Shown here piece by piece: positions 7,990 to 15,426 of a stretch of DNA of 24,755 bases. The stretch lies in NCBI GenBank assembly GCA_964503665.1, contig CAZDAR010000038.1, forward strand, positions 1-24,755. Reading direction: 5' to 3'. A program made the position numbers and the translations under genes. The notes below the pieces were generated by a model. It was not told the DNA's origin, did not search any database, and saw only the letters and a list, made by a program, of their open reading frames with translations. Source of the stretch: 40-80 sp964503665. Lineage in GTDB: Bacteria; Bacteroidota; Bacteroidia; Flavobacteriales_D; Crocinitomicaceae. Within the stretch, counting starts at the first letter, position 1, and every line of letters starts with the position of its first letter.

Positions 7990-8929
7990 CTTGTTGCACT
8001 GTTGTTTTTGGTCCAAGCTTGCTCATAACGAAGATAATCATATATCCAGTAATAGCTAAAAGAATCACATAAAGTAGTTGTGGGTTTCCTTCGAAATTAC
8101 TTGGCCATACGATACTCGTCATCCAATCTTCTTTTCCATCAGAATGTACGACGATTGGCGCGTCTCCAATTCTATTTTGCCACGGCCAAATTTTAAATAA
8201 AGAACCAATCAAAAATCCAGATAAAATGGATAATACAAGGCTTTTATGTGTAGCAAATAGATATTTTAATAATCGACTAAAGGAAAGTAATCCAGTCACA
8301 CATCCTGCTATAAAGACAAGTATTAAGGTGATGTCCATGTTTTTCAAGCCTGCAATAACAGTTGAATAAGTACCCATCAAAACTAAAATAAATGCGCCAC
8401 TAATACCAGGAAGTATCATAGCACATATTGCGATAGCACCACAAAGAAATATATACCATAAATCACCTCCTCCCGCAATTGTGTGAGTGGTTGAAATATA
8501 TGCTGCGATTACGAAACCAATGAGTAAACCAATGATGGTTCCTGCATTCCATTTCTCTACTGTTTTGAGTACTAATTGAGAGCTAGCGATGACCAAGCCA
8601 AAAAAGAATGCCCAAAGTAAAACGGGATGCTCTTCTAATAAATACGTTACAACTCTTGCTAATGATAAGATACTAATAACAATTCCTACCAGTAAAGCGA
8701 CAATAAAGTTTCCGTTGATGTAGTTCCAAAAAGATGATAACCCTTCGTTTTTTAACTTTTTTAATGCTGTTAAATTAACATTTCCAATACTGTTTATCAA
8801 TTCTTCGTAGATTCCAGTTATAAAAGCAATTGTACCACCTGAAACACCTGGGATTACGTCAGCAGCTCCCATGGCTATACCACGAAGTGTGACACCTAAA
8901 TATTGGATAAAAGAACGAGATTGTTTCAT
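7979..8929 (-). CDS. popT: DUF368 polyprenyl-phosphate transporter (PopT family)
   Basis: A 316-residue polytopic membrane protein of the DUF368 family. It is built of two related halves that each carry the signature turn: VIPGVSGG at 25-32 and ILPGISGA at 172-179, each beside hydrophobic helices. DUF368 proteins have been shown in other bacteria to recycle undecaprenyl phosphate across the cytoplasmic membrane for envelope synthesis, and I infer the same role here. A hydrophilic segment near residues 250-270 separates the last helices. It overlaps aroE downstream by 11 bases. The 92-base gap to the rhodanese gene upstream shows no clear TAnnTTTG box. Confidence 0.88.
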   Translation of the reverse strand: MKQSRSFIQYLGVTLRGIAMGAADVIPGVSGGTIAFITGIYEELINSIGNVNLTALKKLKNEGLSSFWNYINGNFIVALLVGIVISILSLARVVTYLLEEHPVLLWAFFFGLVIASSQLVLKTVEKWNAGTIIGLLIGFVIAAYISTTHTIAGGGDLWYIFLCGAIAICAMILPGISGAFILVLMGTYSTVIAGLKNMDITLILVFIAGCVTGLLSFSRLLKYLFATHKSLVLSILSGFLIGSLFKIWPWQNRIGDAPIVVHSDGKEDWMTSIVWPSNFEGNPQLLYVILLAITGYMIIFVMSKLGPKTTVQQDGK

Positions 8930-9021
8930 AAGTTATAGATTAGTAGGTCACCTTTTTTAGTATATATGAATTTTATATGGGGTAATTAGCACCTTGCGTT
9001 ACAATTGTAAAAATTGAATAA

Positions 9022-9318
9022 TTATAGCATTTCAACCAAAGAGAAATATCCTCCTTCAATTACAAATATGGGACTTTTTTGATAATCAGTTTCCAACAAA
9101 TTTGCTAATGCTTCTGCTCTTTGGCCACTATTACAAATTAAAACGGTATTAGTATTTGAATTGAGCTTCTCGGGGTGAGTAGCTAATTCATCCATTGGAA
9201 TACGTAGACAGTCAATCTTACTATCCACACATTCATACGATTCACGAATATCAATTAATTGGTAATCAGTATTCTTGGCAAACTTTTCAATCCAGTCTTT
9301 AGGAGAAATATAGTTCAT
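9022..9318 (-). CDS. Single-domain rhodanese-like protein
   Basis: A 98-residue rhodanese homology domain without signal peptide, so probably cytoplasmic. Asp23 and Arg25 (LIDIRE) are the conserved structural pair. The active loop is CNSGQRA at 62-68, with Cys62 as the persulfide-forming residue and Arg67. A loop of this length is usual for sulfur-specific single-domain rhodaneses. It probably moves sulfane sulfur, but the partner is unknown and no sulfur-metabolism gene is next to it. It sits alone between popT and the DUF1573 genes with gaps of about 90 and 120 bases. Confidence 0.88.
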   Translation of the reverse strand: MNYISPKDWIEKFAKNTDYQLIDIRESYECVDSKIDCLRIPMDELATHPEKLNSNTNTVLICNSGQRAEALANLLETDYQKSPIFVIEGGYFSLVEML

Positions 9319-9438
9319 TTTAATTTTTTTGCTAAGTTACTTTTTTTAGTTGAAACTAGTGCGATTGAACATTGAAATTGCTATCAAGTTTGTGTTGAAA
9401 AACAAATTAAGGTGCTATTTAAAAAATAAAAAGAAGTC

Positions 9439-9816
9439 TTATGATTTGGGATTTACGTAAACTTTAAACCGAACGGTTGCCAATTCTTTTTTAACATTAG
9501 CATTAAGCAATATTTTTCGATCTTGTGCGTAACTTTTTCCTTCGCTGTGAAAGGTGAAATGAATGGTATCCGAAGCCATGGGCAAAGTTGGAGTAGAAGG
9601 GAAGGAAACTTCTGTACAATGACATTCAACGACGTAACTCGTTATTGTTAGAGGTTCTTTTCCTGTATTCGTATACATGAAATATCCGTGTAGCGTATCG
9701 CCTTCATTGATGACACCGTAATTAATAACAGTTTTATCAAAAGAAAATTCCGCCATCTGCGCATTTGAGATGACGGAGTTTAAAACCGTAATAAGGAATA
9801 TATAAAAATACTTCAC
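9439..9816 (-). CDS. DUF1573 secreted protein, divergent copy
   Basis: A 125-residue exported protein with a signal peptide ending near VISNAQ (about residue 20) and one DUF1573 Ig-like beta domain: DKTVINYGVINEGDTL opens it and FMYTNTGKEPLTI follows. It is the most diverged of three neighbours. The family SCGCT loop is replaced by ECHCTEVSFP, which keeps two cysteines but with His between them. The start is GTG at 9816, 4 bases after the stop of the next DUF1573 gene, so it is cotranscribed with it. Likely periplasmic or cell-surface; function unknown. Confidence 0.82.
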   Translation of the reverse strand: MKYFYIFLITVLNSVISNAQMAEFSFDKTVINYGVINEGDTLHGYFMYTNTGKEPLTITSYVVECHCTEVSFPSTPTLPMASDTIHFTFHSEGKSYAQDRKILLNANVKKELATVRFKVYVNPKS

Positions 9817-9820
9817 TTAA

Positions 9821-10237
9821 TTATTTTCCAGTTGGAGCAGTTTGTTCTTGTGGAAGAACAGTTCCTTTGATATAAATTACTTTTGGAGTACTAGAGCCAT
9901 TTGAAGTAATCGTTACTGACTTTGTAAATGGACCAGGTCTTTTTGTGTCGTAATGTACTCTAATTGCACCTTTTTTTCCTGGAGCAATCGGCTCTTTTGG
10001 CCACTCAGGAATCGTACATCCGCAAGATCCTTGTGCGTTAGCAATGATCAAAGGAGATTTTCCTGTGTTTTTAAACTCAAACGTACAATAACCATCACTG
10101 TCATACTTTATTGTTCCGTAATCATTTGTCTCCTTGGAGAATTCAATTACTGCACCATTGTCTACAGGAGTAGTTTGTGCTTTTGTGGAAAAGGCTGTTG
10201 CAGCTGTTAGAGCTACGAATAAGAATAGATTTTTCAT
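9821..10237 (-). CDS. DUF1573 secreted protein
   Basis: A 138-residue protein with a Sec signal peptide (MKNLFLFVALTAATAFSTKA) and one DUF1573 domain. The conserved features are DYGTIKYD, FEFKNTGKSPLII, the GSCGCT loop with two cysteines, WPKEPIAPG and a final VTITSNG...IKGTVLP strand. It is clearly paralogous to the gene upstream (10397-10837), sharing the same layout and whole runs such as TKRPGP. The domain resembles PapD-like or ASPM/SPD-2 Ig folds used in surface and periplasmic proteins; no activity is known to me. It has a likely promoter at 10298-10326 and is cotranscribed with the divergent copy downstream. Confidence 0.87.
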   Translation of the reverse strand: MKNLFLFVALTAATAFSTKAQTTPVDNGAVIEFSKETNDYGTIKYDSDGYCTFEFKNTGKSPLIIANAQGSCGCTIPEWPKEPIAPGKKGAIRVHYDTKRPGPFTKSVTITSNGSSTPKVIYIKGTVLPQEQTAPTGK

Positions 10238-10297
10238 TTTTTTTATTAATTTAAATTAGCAATTATTATGTTGTTTAAAATTCTACTTTATGCTTAT

Positions 10298-10326
10298 CAA
10301 AAATATTGCCAAAAAAAATCCGCAAG
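10298..10326 (-). promoter_or_regulatory. Promoter for the second DUF1573 gene, overlapping a terminator
   Basis: On the minus strand a -7 box TATTTTTG (10298-10305) follows a CTTG -33-like box (10323-10326) at 17 bases, the Bacteroidota arrangement. The -33 box lies inside the hairpin of the terminator of the upstream DUF1573 gene. It predicts a leader of roughly 50 bases. Confidence 0.45.
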
Positions 10327-10344
10327 TTTATTATAAGTTGCGGA
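10311..10344 (-). terminator. Intrinsic terminator after the first DUF1573 gene
   Basis: Read on the minus strand, a perfect 7-bp stem (TCCGCAA with TTGCGGA, 10338-10344 and 10319-10325) with a 12-base loop is followed directly by eight T residues (10311-10318). It lies about 50 bases past the stop of the gene at 10397-10837. Confidence 0.75.
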
Positions 10345-10396
10345 CTTTCTAATATTATTGTAAAACGGAAGATAAAATCTTCATTGTATTAGTGAA

Positions 10397-10837
10397 TTAA
10401 TTTTTAGGAGCTCCTGAATTATCAATTGGAGAAGTTCCTTCTTCTTGTTGTAACACGGTTCCTTTAATACGAATCACTTTTGTCGGTTCGTTAACCGCGT
10501 TAGAAGTAATCGTCACTGATTTGTTAATTGGACCTGGTCTTTTTGTGTCATATTTTACAGAAATAACTCCTGTTGCTCCTGGTGCAATTGGTTCTTTCGG
10601 CCAATCTGGAACAGTACAACCACAAGAACCTTGTGCTCTTGAAATAATTAATGGGGCATTTCCAGTGTTTTTAAATTCAAACTTACACGTTCCATTTCCA
10701 CCATACTTAACAGTACCATAATCATGAACTTCTTTTGTAAAGTCAATTTTAGCACCATTTTCTACTGCAGCACCCTGTGCTTTTGCCGTAAAAACTGATA
10801 GCGTTGCTACAGCTACGAATAAAAGTAAATTTCTCAT
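10397..10837 (-). CDS. DUF1573 secreted protein
   Basis: A 146-residue protein with a Sec signal peptide (MRNLLLFVAVATLSVFTAKA) and one DUF1573 domain. DYGTVKYGG, FEFKNTGNAPLII, the GSCGCT loop, WPKEPIAPG and the final VTITSNA...IKGTVL strand match the next gene closely, so the two arose by tandem duplication. The C-terminal tail (about 130-146) is polar and differs between the copies. It has its own terminator at 10311-10344, so it is probably transcribed apart from the downstream copies. Expected in the periplasm or at the outer surface; function unknown. Confidence 0.87.
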   Translation of the reverse strand: MRNLLLFVAVATLSVFTAKAQGAAVENGAKIDFTKEVHDYGTVKYGGNGTCKFEFKNTGNAPLIISRAQGSCGCTVPDWPKEPIAPGATGVISVKYDTKRPGPINKSVTITSNAVNEPTKVIRIKGTVLQQEEGTSPIDNSGAPKN

Positions 10838-10972
10838 TTTTTGTTTAATTATAGATTATGTTTCCCTAAAGTAATACAAGACTTTTAATTGTAAGTTCCT
10901 TTAACACTACATTAACAGCCGAGTATAACTTCATTTTCTTAAATGTTCAAATACAATGCCAAGACTGTAATA

Positions 10973-11497
10973 TTAGCTTTTAAGTTGCTTCAATCGCTCG
11001 TTTATTTCGTTTTTTGTGTTTTGGGTCACTTTTTCTCTCGTTAATAACTCTTTATAAAGTTCTATAGCCCGAGTTTTATTATTAAGCATAAAATCGTAAC
11101 TTGTCGCTAGAGAGTACATCACTTGATTGATGTTTTTATAATTTGGATACTTCTTTATTAATAGTTCTCCGTATTCTGTCGAAAAGTGATAATTTCCAGA
11201 TTGGAGATATAATTGGTGCATTTTATCCAATGCTTCTGGGGCATAAGGATGATTAGGGTATTTTACCGCAAAATCATTTTGTGCATTGATGACTTTTTCT
11301 ATCAGTTTTAAAGGTAATGTATCCGTAATGTCTATATAGGCAGAAACTAAAGTACTGTCTAGAGCATGTATCTCTTGAAGCGCGATAAGCGTATCATTTT
11401 GATTTGCATTTAAGGTCGAATCCTTTATCTCTGTATTTTTTGCTTTACATGAAAAAACGATGAACGTAAGTATTAAGATTAACCAATGAATTTTCAT
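10973..11497 (-). CDS. Putative lipoprotein with TPR-like helical repeats
   Basis: A 174-residue protein with a lipoprotein signal: a hydrophobic stretch at 5-15 and a lipobox ending at Cys17 (IVFSCKAK). The mature part contains helix pairs spaced like tetratricopeptide repeats (NHPYAPEALDKMHQLYLQSG, then NYKNINQVMYSLATSYDF, then TRAIELYKELLTRE), similar to outer-membrane TPR lipoproteins such as BamD or YbgF-type proteins, though shorter. I cannot assign a partner. Its ATG overlaps the stop of the peptide deformylase gene by 4 bases, so the two are coupled; such def-TPR pairing suggests operon convenience rather than a shared pathway. Confidence 0.8.
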   Translation of the reverse strand: MKIHWLILILTFIVFSCKAKNTEIKDSTLNANQNDTLIALQEIHALDSTLVSAYIDITDTLPLKLIEKVINAQNDFAVKYPNHPYAPEALDKMHQLYLQSGNYHFSTEYGELLIKKYPNYKNINQVMYSLATSYDFMLNNKTRAIELYKELLTREKVTQNTKNEINERLKQLKS

Positions 11498-12090
11498 CTT
11501 CCTTTCTTTTGTAGTGGAAATTTCATTTTATAATCGACTGAAATGACACCTTTGGAAATATTTGCTAGTTTTTTAGCGATTAACTTTTTTCGAATAGCCG
11601 AAAGTTTATCCGTAAACAAAATTCCTTCTATGTGATCGTATTCATGCTGAATAATGCGTGCTTTATATCCTTCGAACGTTTCATCGTGTTTTTCCCAATT
11701 CTCATCATAATATTGAATACGTACTTTAGGTTTACGATACACATCTTCTCGAATTTTCGGAATACTCAAACAACCTTCGTTAAACGCCCATTCCTCTCCT
11801 TTTTCTTCTAAGATTTGAGCATTAATGAATACTTTCTTAAAATCTTCCATACCTTCTACCAATGGATCTTCTTCCTCATCCTCATCGGTGTCAGCGAAAG
11901 GTGAGCCATCAATAACAAAAAGACGAAGAGATTCTCCAATTTGAGGCGCCGCCAAGCCCACACCGGATGCCTTATACATTGTTTCGAACATATCGTCAAT
12001 CAATCCTTGTAAATTAGGATGATTTTTATCGATATCCTCTGCCTTCTTTTTTAAAACTGGATCTCCGTAAGCGACTATGGGTAGTATCAT
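11494..12090 (-). CDS. def: Peptide deformylase
   Basis: Removes the formyl group from the initiator methionine of new proteins. All three family motifs are present: GVGLAAPQ at 43-50, EGCLS with metal ligand Cys107, and QHEYDH with ligands His149 and His153 and catalytic Glu150. Starting from the ATG at 12090 the protein has 198 residues. The TTG at 12111 would add seven residues before MILPIVAYGDPVL, which is the normal family start. An acidic insert (about 66-80, DEDEEED) lengthens the loop before strand 4, a form I recall as common in Bacteroidota. It is divergent from sodA and overlaps the lipoprotein gene downstream. Confidence 0.94.
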   Translation of the reverse strand: MILPIVAYGDPVLKKKAEDIDKNHPNLQGLIDDMFETMYKASGVGLAAPQIGESLRLFVIDGSPFADTDEDEEEDPLVEGMEDFKKVFINAQILEEKGEEWAFNEGCLSIPKIREDVYRKPKVRIQYYDENWEKHDETFEGYKARIIQHEYDHIEGILFTDKLSAIRKKLIAKKLANISKGVISVDYKMKFPLQKKGR

Positions 12091-12108
12091 TTTTATTCGT
12101 TTGAAATA

Positions 12109-12116
12109 CAAAGTTA
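12109..12116 (-). promoter_or_regulatory. Possible -7 box for def
   Basis: On the minus strand TAACTTTG fits TAnnTTTG and would start transcription about 12 bases before the def ATG at 12090. No matching TTTG box is seen at normal spacing, so this rests on one box. Confidence 0.35.
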
Positions 12117-12211
12117 CGACTTTGTACTTAAATGACAGCTAGCGAAGTGACAAGAATTTTGTTTTTACAAATATTTACAATCGTCTACTTTTATAATTGT
12201 TATAAATGTAT

Positions 12212-12219
12212 TACCTTTG
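12212..12219 (+). promoter_or_regulatory. Probable -7 box for sodA
   Basis: TACCTTTG fits TAnnTTTG, with TTTT at 12189-12192 as an imperfect -33 element 19 bases upstream. It would give a leader of about 30 bases before the sodA ATG. Confidence 0.45.
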
Positions 12220-12256
12220 AAAAACATACAGATATATACATTTAAATTTATTTATT

Positions 12257-12856
12257 ATGAGTTTTACATTGCCAAAATTACCGTATGCATACGATGCGTT
12301 AGAGCCACATATCGATGCAAGAACGATGGAAATCCATTACACAAAACACCATCAAGGTTACACTAATAATTTAAATAATGCGATTGCTGGAACAGACTTA
12401 GAAAATGCTACTATCGAAGAGATTTTAGTGAAGGGTCGCGATATTCCTGCAGTTAGAAATAATGGTGGTGGTTTCTGGAATCACTCTCTTTTCTGGGAAA
12501 TCCTTTCTCCAAATGGTGGTGGCGAACCTAAAGGTGATTTAGCAGCAACGATTACGTCAACTTTTGGATCTTTCGAAGCTTTCAAAGATGAGTTTTCTAA
12601 AGCAGCAGCGACTCGTTTTGGTTCAGGATGGGCTTGGTTATGTGTTCAAGATGGAAAATTAGTTGTTTGTTCTACAGCGAACCAAGATAATCCTTTAATG
12701 GGTGACGGTTGTACTGGAACGCCAATTTTGGGAATTGATGTTTGGGAACATGCTTATTACTTACACTACCAAAATAGAAGACCTGATTATATCAACGCTT
12801 TCTTCAATATTGTGAATTGGGATAAAGTGGCTGAATTATACGCAAGTGCGAAGTAA
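12257..12856 (+). CDS. sodA: Superoxide dismutase, Fe/Mn family, Mn-type
   Basis: A 199-residue Fe/Mn superoxide dismutase that converts superoxide to hydrogen peroxide and oxygen. Metal ligands are His27 (IHYTKHHQ), His76 (FWNHSLFW), Asp161 and His165 (IDVWEHAYY). The second-sphere Gln lies in the C-terminal domain (Gln143, ANQDNPLMG) and a Gly stands at 72 before FWNH, the arrangement of Mn rather than Fe enzymes, although cambialistic use cannot be excluded. There is no signal peptide, so it is cytoplasmic. It is a single-gene unit, with a probable promoter at 12212-12219 and a strong terminator at 12876-12907. Confidence 0.95.
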   Translation: MSFTLPKLPYAYDALEPHIDARTMEIHYTKHHQGYTNNLNNAIAGTDLENATIEEILVKGRDIPAVRNNGGGFWNHSLFWEILSPNGGGEPKGDLAATITSTFGSFEAFKDEFSKAAATRFGSGWAWLCVQDGKLVVCSTANQDNPLMGDGCTGTPILGIDVWEHAYYLHYQNRRPDYINAFFNIVNWDKVAELYASAK

Positions 12857-12875
12857 TCATTTGTTATTGATTATG

Positions 12876-12907
12876 AAAGGCTGTCCAATTTGGATAGCCT
12901 TTTTTTG
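12876..12907 (+). terminator. Intrinsic terminator of sodA
   Basis: A 9-bp stem (AGGCTGTCC with GGATAGCCT, one G-U pair), extended by two A-T pairs, with a 5-base AATTT loop and a run of T after the stem, starting 20 bases past the sodA stop. Textbook intrinsic terminator. Confidence 0.88.
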
Positions 12908-12944
12908 ATTTACGCTTCCTACCCAACAAAACGCCACTTAAAAC

Positions 12945-12974
12945 TTTGTTATTCCACTATAAAACGTACTTTTG
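12945..12974 (+). promoter_or_regulatory. Promoter of the mevalonate operon
   Basis: TTTG at 12945-12948 and TACTTTTG at 12967-12974 match both boxes of the Bacteroidota housekeeping promoter (TTTG, about 19 bases, TAnnTTTG) with an 18-base spacer. Transcription would start near 12981, leaving a leader of about 70 bases before fni. It lies just after the sodA terminator. Confidence 0.62.
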
Positions 12975-13052
12975 TTGAAAGCTAACTTTTAGGGGAAATA
13001 TAATTCGCAAAATTCCGTTCTGTGAGTTGATTATTCTCCACCTTTTTGAAAT

Positions 13053-14087
13053 ATGAACAAAAGCGAAGACAAAATAAATACCGTACAAGAAACCGCTAAT
13101 CGAAAAGATAGTCATTTGGAATTGGCGTTATCGTCTCAGATTCTGACTTCTGACGACCGATTCTACTACGAACCAATGATTGCGGCACATCCAAAGCAAG
13201 GAGAAGAATGGCCTATCAAAATAGGAGATAAGACGATGCGTTATCCGATTTGGATTTCTAGTATGACAGGTGGAACAGCTAAAACAAATGAAATCAATCA
13301 ACGACTAGCAATTGCGGCTCAGAAATATGGATTAGGAATGGGCGCTGGCTCTTCTCGAATTGCTTTGCAAGATGCAGACAAAGTGAAAGACTTTGATTTA
13401 CGTCCTTTTTTAGGCGACAAAGTTCCGTACTATTTGAATTTTGGTATTGCTCAAATTGAAAAGAGCATTCAATCAAAATCACTGGATGAAATCCAACACT
13501 TAATCGAAAAAGTTAATGCGGATGGTATCATTATTCATGTGAATCCTTTACAAGAATGGATGCAACCTGAAGGCGATAGAATCGAATATTCACCGGTAGA
13601 AACCATCCAACGTTTTATAGAAGAAACAGGATTGAAACCTATCGTGAAAGAAGTAGGACAGGGCTTTGGCTATGAAAGTATGAAGCAGTTGTTGCAATTG
13701 CCATTAACGGCGTTGGAGTTTGCTGCGAATGGTGGAACGAATTTTTCGAAGTTAGAATTGTTGCGCAATAAAGTAAAAAGCGACTACTTAATGCCTTTCG
13801 TATATGTCGGTCACACGGCAGAGGAAATGGTGGAAATTAGTAATGCAGTAATCGAAGAATTCGGTGATAAAGTGAAATGTCCAACGGTGATTATTAGCGG
13901 TGGCATCAAAACATTTTTGGACGGTTATTATTGTATTCAGAAATCGAACGCAAATGCAATGTATGGACAAGCGTCTGAATTATTGGTGCGTGCTCAGATT
14001 TCACAAGAAGTATTGAATGAATTTATAGAATATCAAATCGAAGGACTCTTATTGGCTCGCGCTTTCTTGACCATAAAGAATAAATAA
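13053..14087 (+). CDS. fni: Type 2 isopentenyl-diphosphate delta-isomerase (FMN-dependent)
   Basis: Interconverts isopentenyl and dimethylallyl diphosphate using reduced FMN. The 344-residue protein has the TIM-barrel layout of the IDI-2 family: RKDSH at 17-21, SSMTGG at 69-74, GAGSSR at 97-102, HVNPLQE at 162-168, IVKEVG at 197-202, NGGTNF and ISGGIKT at 281-287. These contact FMN and the diphosphate in known structures. It opens the mevalonate operon after the promoter at 12945-12974 and is 7 bases from mvaA. The order, with the final isomerase first, leaves the pathway from HMG-CoA onward complete except for an obvious phosphomevalonate kinase. Confidence 0.94.
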   Translation: MNKSEDKINTVQETANRKDSHLELALSSQILTSDDRFYYEPMIAAHPKQGEEWPIKIGDKTMRYPIWISSMTGGTAKTNEINQRLAIAAQKYGLGMGAGSSRIALQDADKVKDFDLRPFLGDKVPYYLNFGIAQIEKSIQSKSLDEIQHLIEKVNADGIIIHVNPLQEWMQPEGDRIEYSPVETIQRFIEETGLKPIVKEVGQGFGYESMKQLLQLPLTALEFAANGGTNFSKLELLRNKVKSDYLMPFVYVGHTAEEMVEISNAVIEEFGDKVKCPTVIISGGIKTFLDGYYCIQKSNANAMYGQASELLVRAQISQEVLNEFIEYQIEGLLLARAFLTIKNK

Positions 14088-14094
14088 ATTATAC

Positions 14095-15411
14095 ATGAAA
14101 AATGAACATCAAATTATTCAAGGATTTTCTAAGCAGAATAAAGAAGATAAACTGAAAATTGTCGCTGGTCTTCATCCAGATCAAGGAACTGCGGAGGATA
14201 TTTACAAGAGTTTTTATCATGTCAATAAGAAAACGCAGAATTTGTTGGACGAATTTAGTGAGAATACGATTACGAATTTCCCACTGCCATTTTGTGTCTG
14301 TCCAAATGTATTGATTGACGGCAAAATTTATATGGTTCCGATGGTGATTGAAGAAAGTTCAGTCATCGCTGCAGCGGCAAAAAGTGCTAAAATTTGGTTC
14401 ACTCGTGGTGGTTTCAAAACAGAAATCATGGGAACAGAAAAGGTGGGACAAGTCCACTTTTTATGGAACGATGACAAAAAAATATTGATAGACGGTTTTC
14501 CTCAATTGAAAAATCGCTTAATCGAAGAATGTTCAGAGTTGACTTTCAACATGATCAAACGAGGAGGTGGAATTTCAAACATTGAGTTACGTGATTTAAG
14601 CGACCAAGAACCGGGATTAATGCAACTTTTCGCCACCTTTGAAACAGTCGATTCGATGGGGGCCAATTTCATTAATTCCTGTTTAGAGCAATTTGCCAAA
14701 ACATTTAAAAAGTGGCATTCCGAACAAGCTAATTGTACAGAAGAAGGGCTAGAAATTATCATGTGTATTCTTTCCAACTTGACACCTAATTGTCGTGTGA
14801 AATGCACGGTGGAATGTACGTATGAAGAATTAGACGATATTGTTCCAGGAATGACTGGAAAAGATTTTGCCCGTAAATTCCGTTTGGGAATGCGTGTGGC
14901 AGAATTAGACCCATATCGAGCAGTAACACATAACAAAGGTATCTTCAACGGCGTTGATGCGGTGATTTTAGCCATGGGGAATGACTTTAGAGCGGTAGAA
15001 GCTTGTGGTCATACGTACGCATCACTTTCAGGGCATTACAGTCCGTTGACACGATTAGAATTAACAGATACACACTTCCGATTTATATTAGAAATTCCTT
15101 TTGCTGTTGGCGTTGTCGGCGGTTTGACGACTTTACATCCATTGGCGAAAATGAGTTCCGAACTTTTAGGAAATCCATCGGCGACAGAATTAATGAGTAT
15201 CGCTGCAACAGCTGGATTAGCAAATAATTTCTCAGCAGTCAAATCATTGGTGACAGTGGGGATTCAAAAGGGACATATGAAAATGCACTTGTTGAATATC
15301 TTGAAGCAACTGAATGTTCCTCAAGAAAGACATAAAGAAGTGGTCGAATATTTCAAGAATCATGTCGTTTCTGTTTCAGCAGTTCGTGCATTGACAGAGA
15401 AATGGGTTTAA
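14095..15411 (+). CDS. mvaA: Hydroxymethylglutaryl-CoA reductase, class II type
   Basis: Makes mevalonate from HMG-CoA in the biosynthetic mevalonate route. The 438-residue protein has the class II landmarks: ENTITNFPLP near 56-65, EESSVIAAAAKSAK with catalytic Glu at 86 or 87, DSMGANFINSCLE at 186-198, HNKGIFNGVDAV with Lys281, AMGNDFRAVEA with Asp297, and the C-terminal GHMKMH with His395. There are no membrane segments, unlike eukaryotic class I enzymes. Class II proteins are often labelled degradative, but the neighbouring pathway genes make synthesis the likely direction. HMG-CoA synthase is not in this window. Confidence 0.94.
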   Translation: MKNEHQIIQGFSKQNKEDKLKIVAGLHPDQGTAEDIYKSFYHVNKKTQNLLDEFSENTITNFPLPFCVCPNVLIDGKIYMVPMVIEESSVIAAAAKSAKIWFTRGGFKTEIMGTEKVGQVHFLWNDDKKILIDGFPQLKNRLIEECSELTFNMIKRGGGISNIELRDLSDQEPGLMQLFATFETVDSMGANFINSCLEQFAKTFKKWHSEQANCTEEGLEIIMCILSNLTPNCRVKCTVECTYEELDDIVPGMTGKDFARKFRLGMRVAELDPYRAVTHNKGIFNGVDAVILAMGNDFRAVEACGHTYASLSGHYSPLTRLELTDTHFRFILEIPFAVGVVGGLTTLHPLAKMSSELLGNPSATELMSIAATAGLANNFSAVKSLVTVGIQKGHMKMHLLNILKQLNVPQERHKEVVEYFKNHVVSVSAVRALTEKWV

Positions 15412-15426
15412 TTTCTAATTTATAAA

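Noticed and set aside
9953..10210. 85-codon open frame antisense to a DUF1573 gene
   Set aside because: Cys/aromatic-rich shadow of a well-supported secreted protein on the opposite strand; no start signal.
14502..14975. 157-codon open frame antisense to mvaA
   Set aside because: It lies entirely inside a strongly supported HMG-CoA reductase gene, has no recognisable domain and reads like low-complexity antisense translation.
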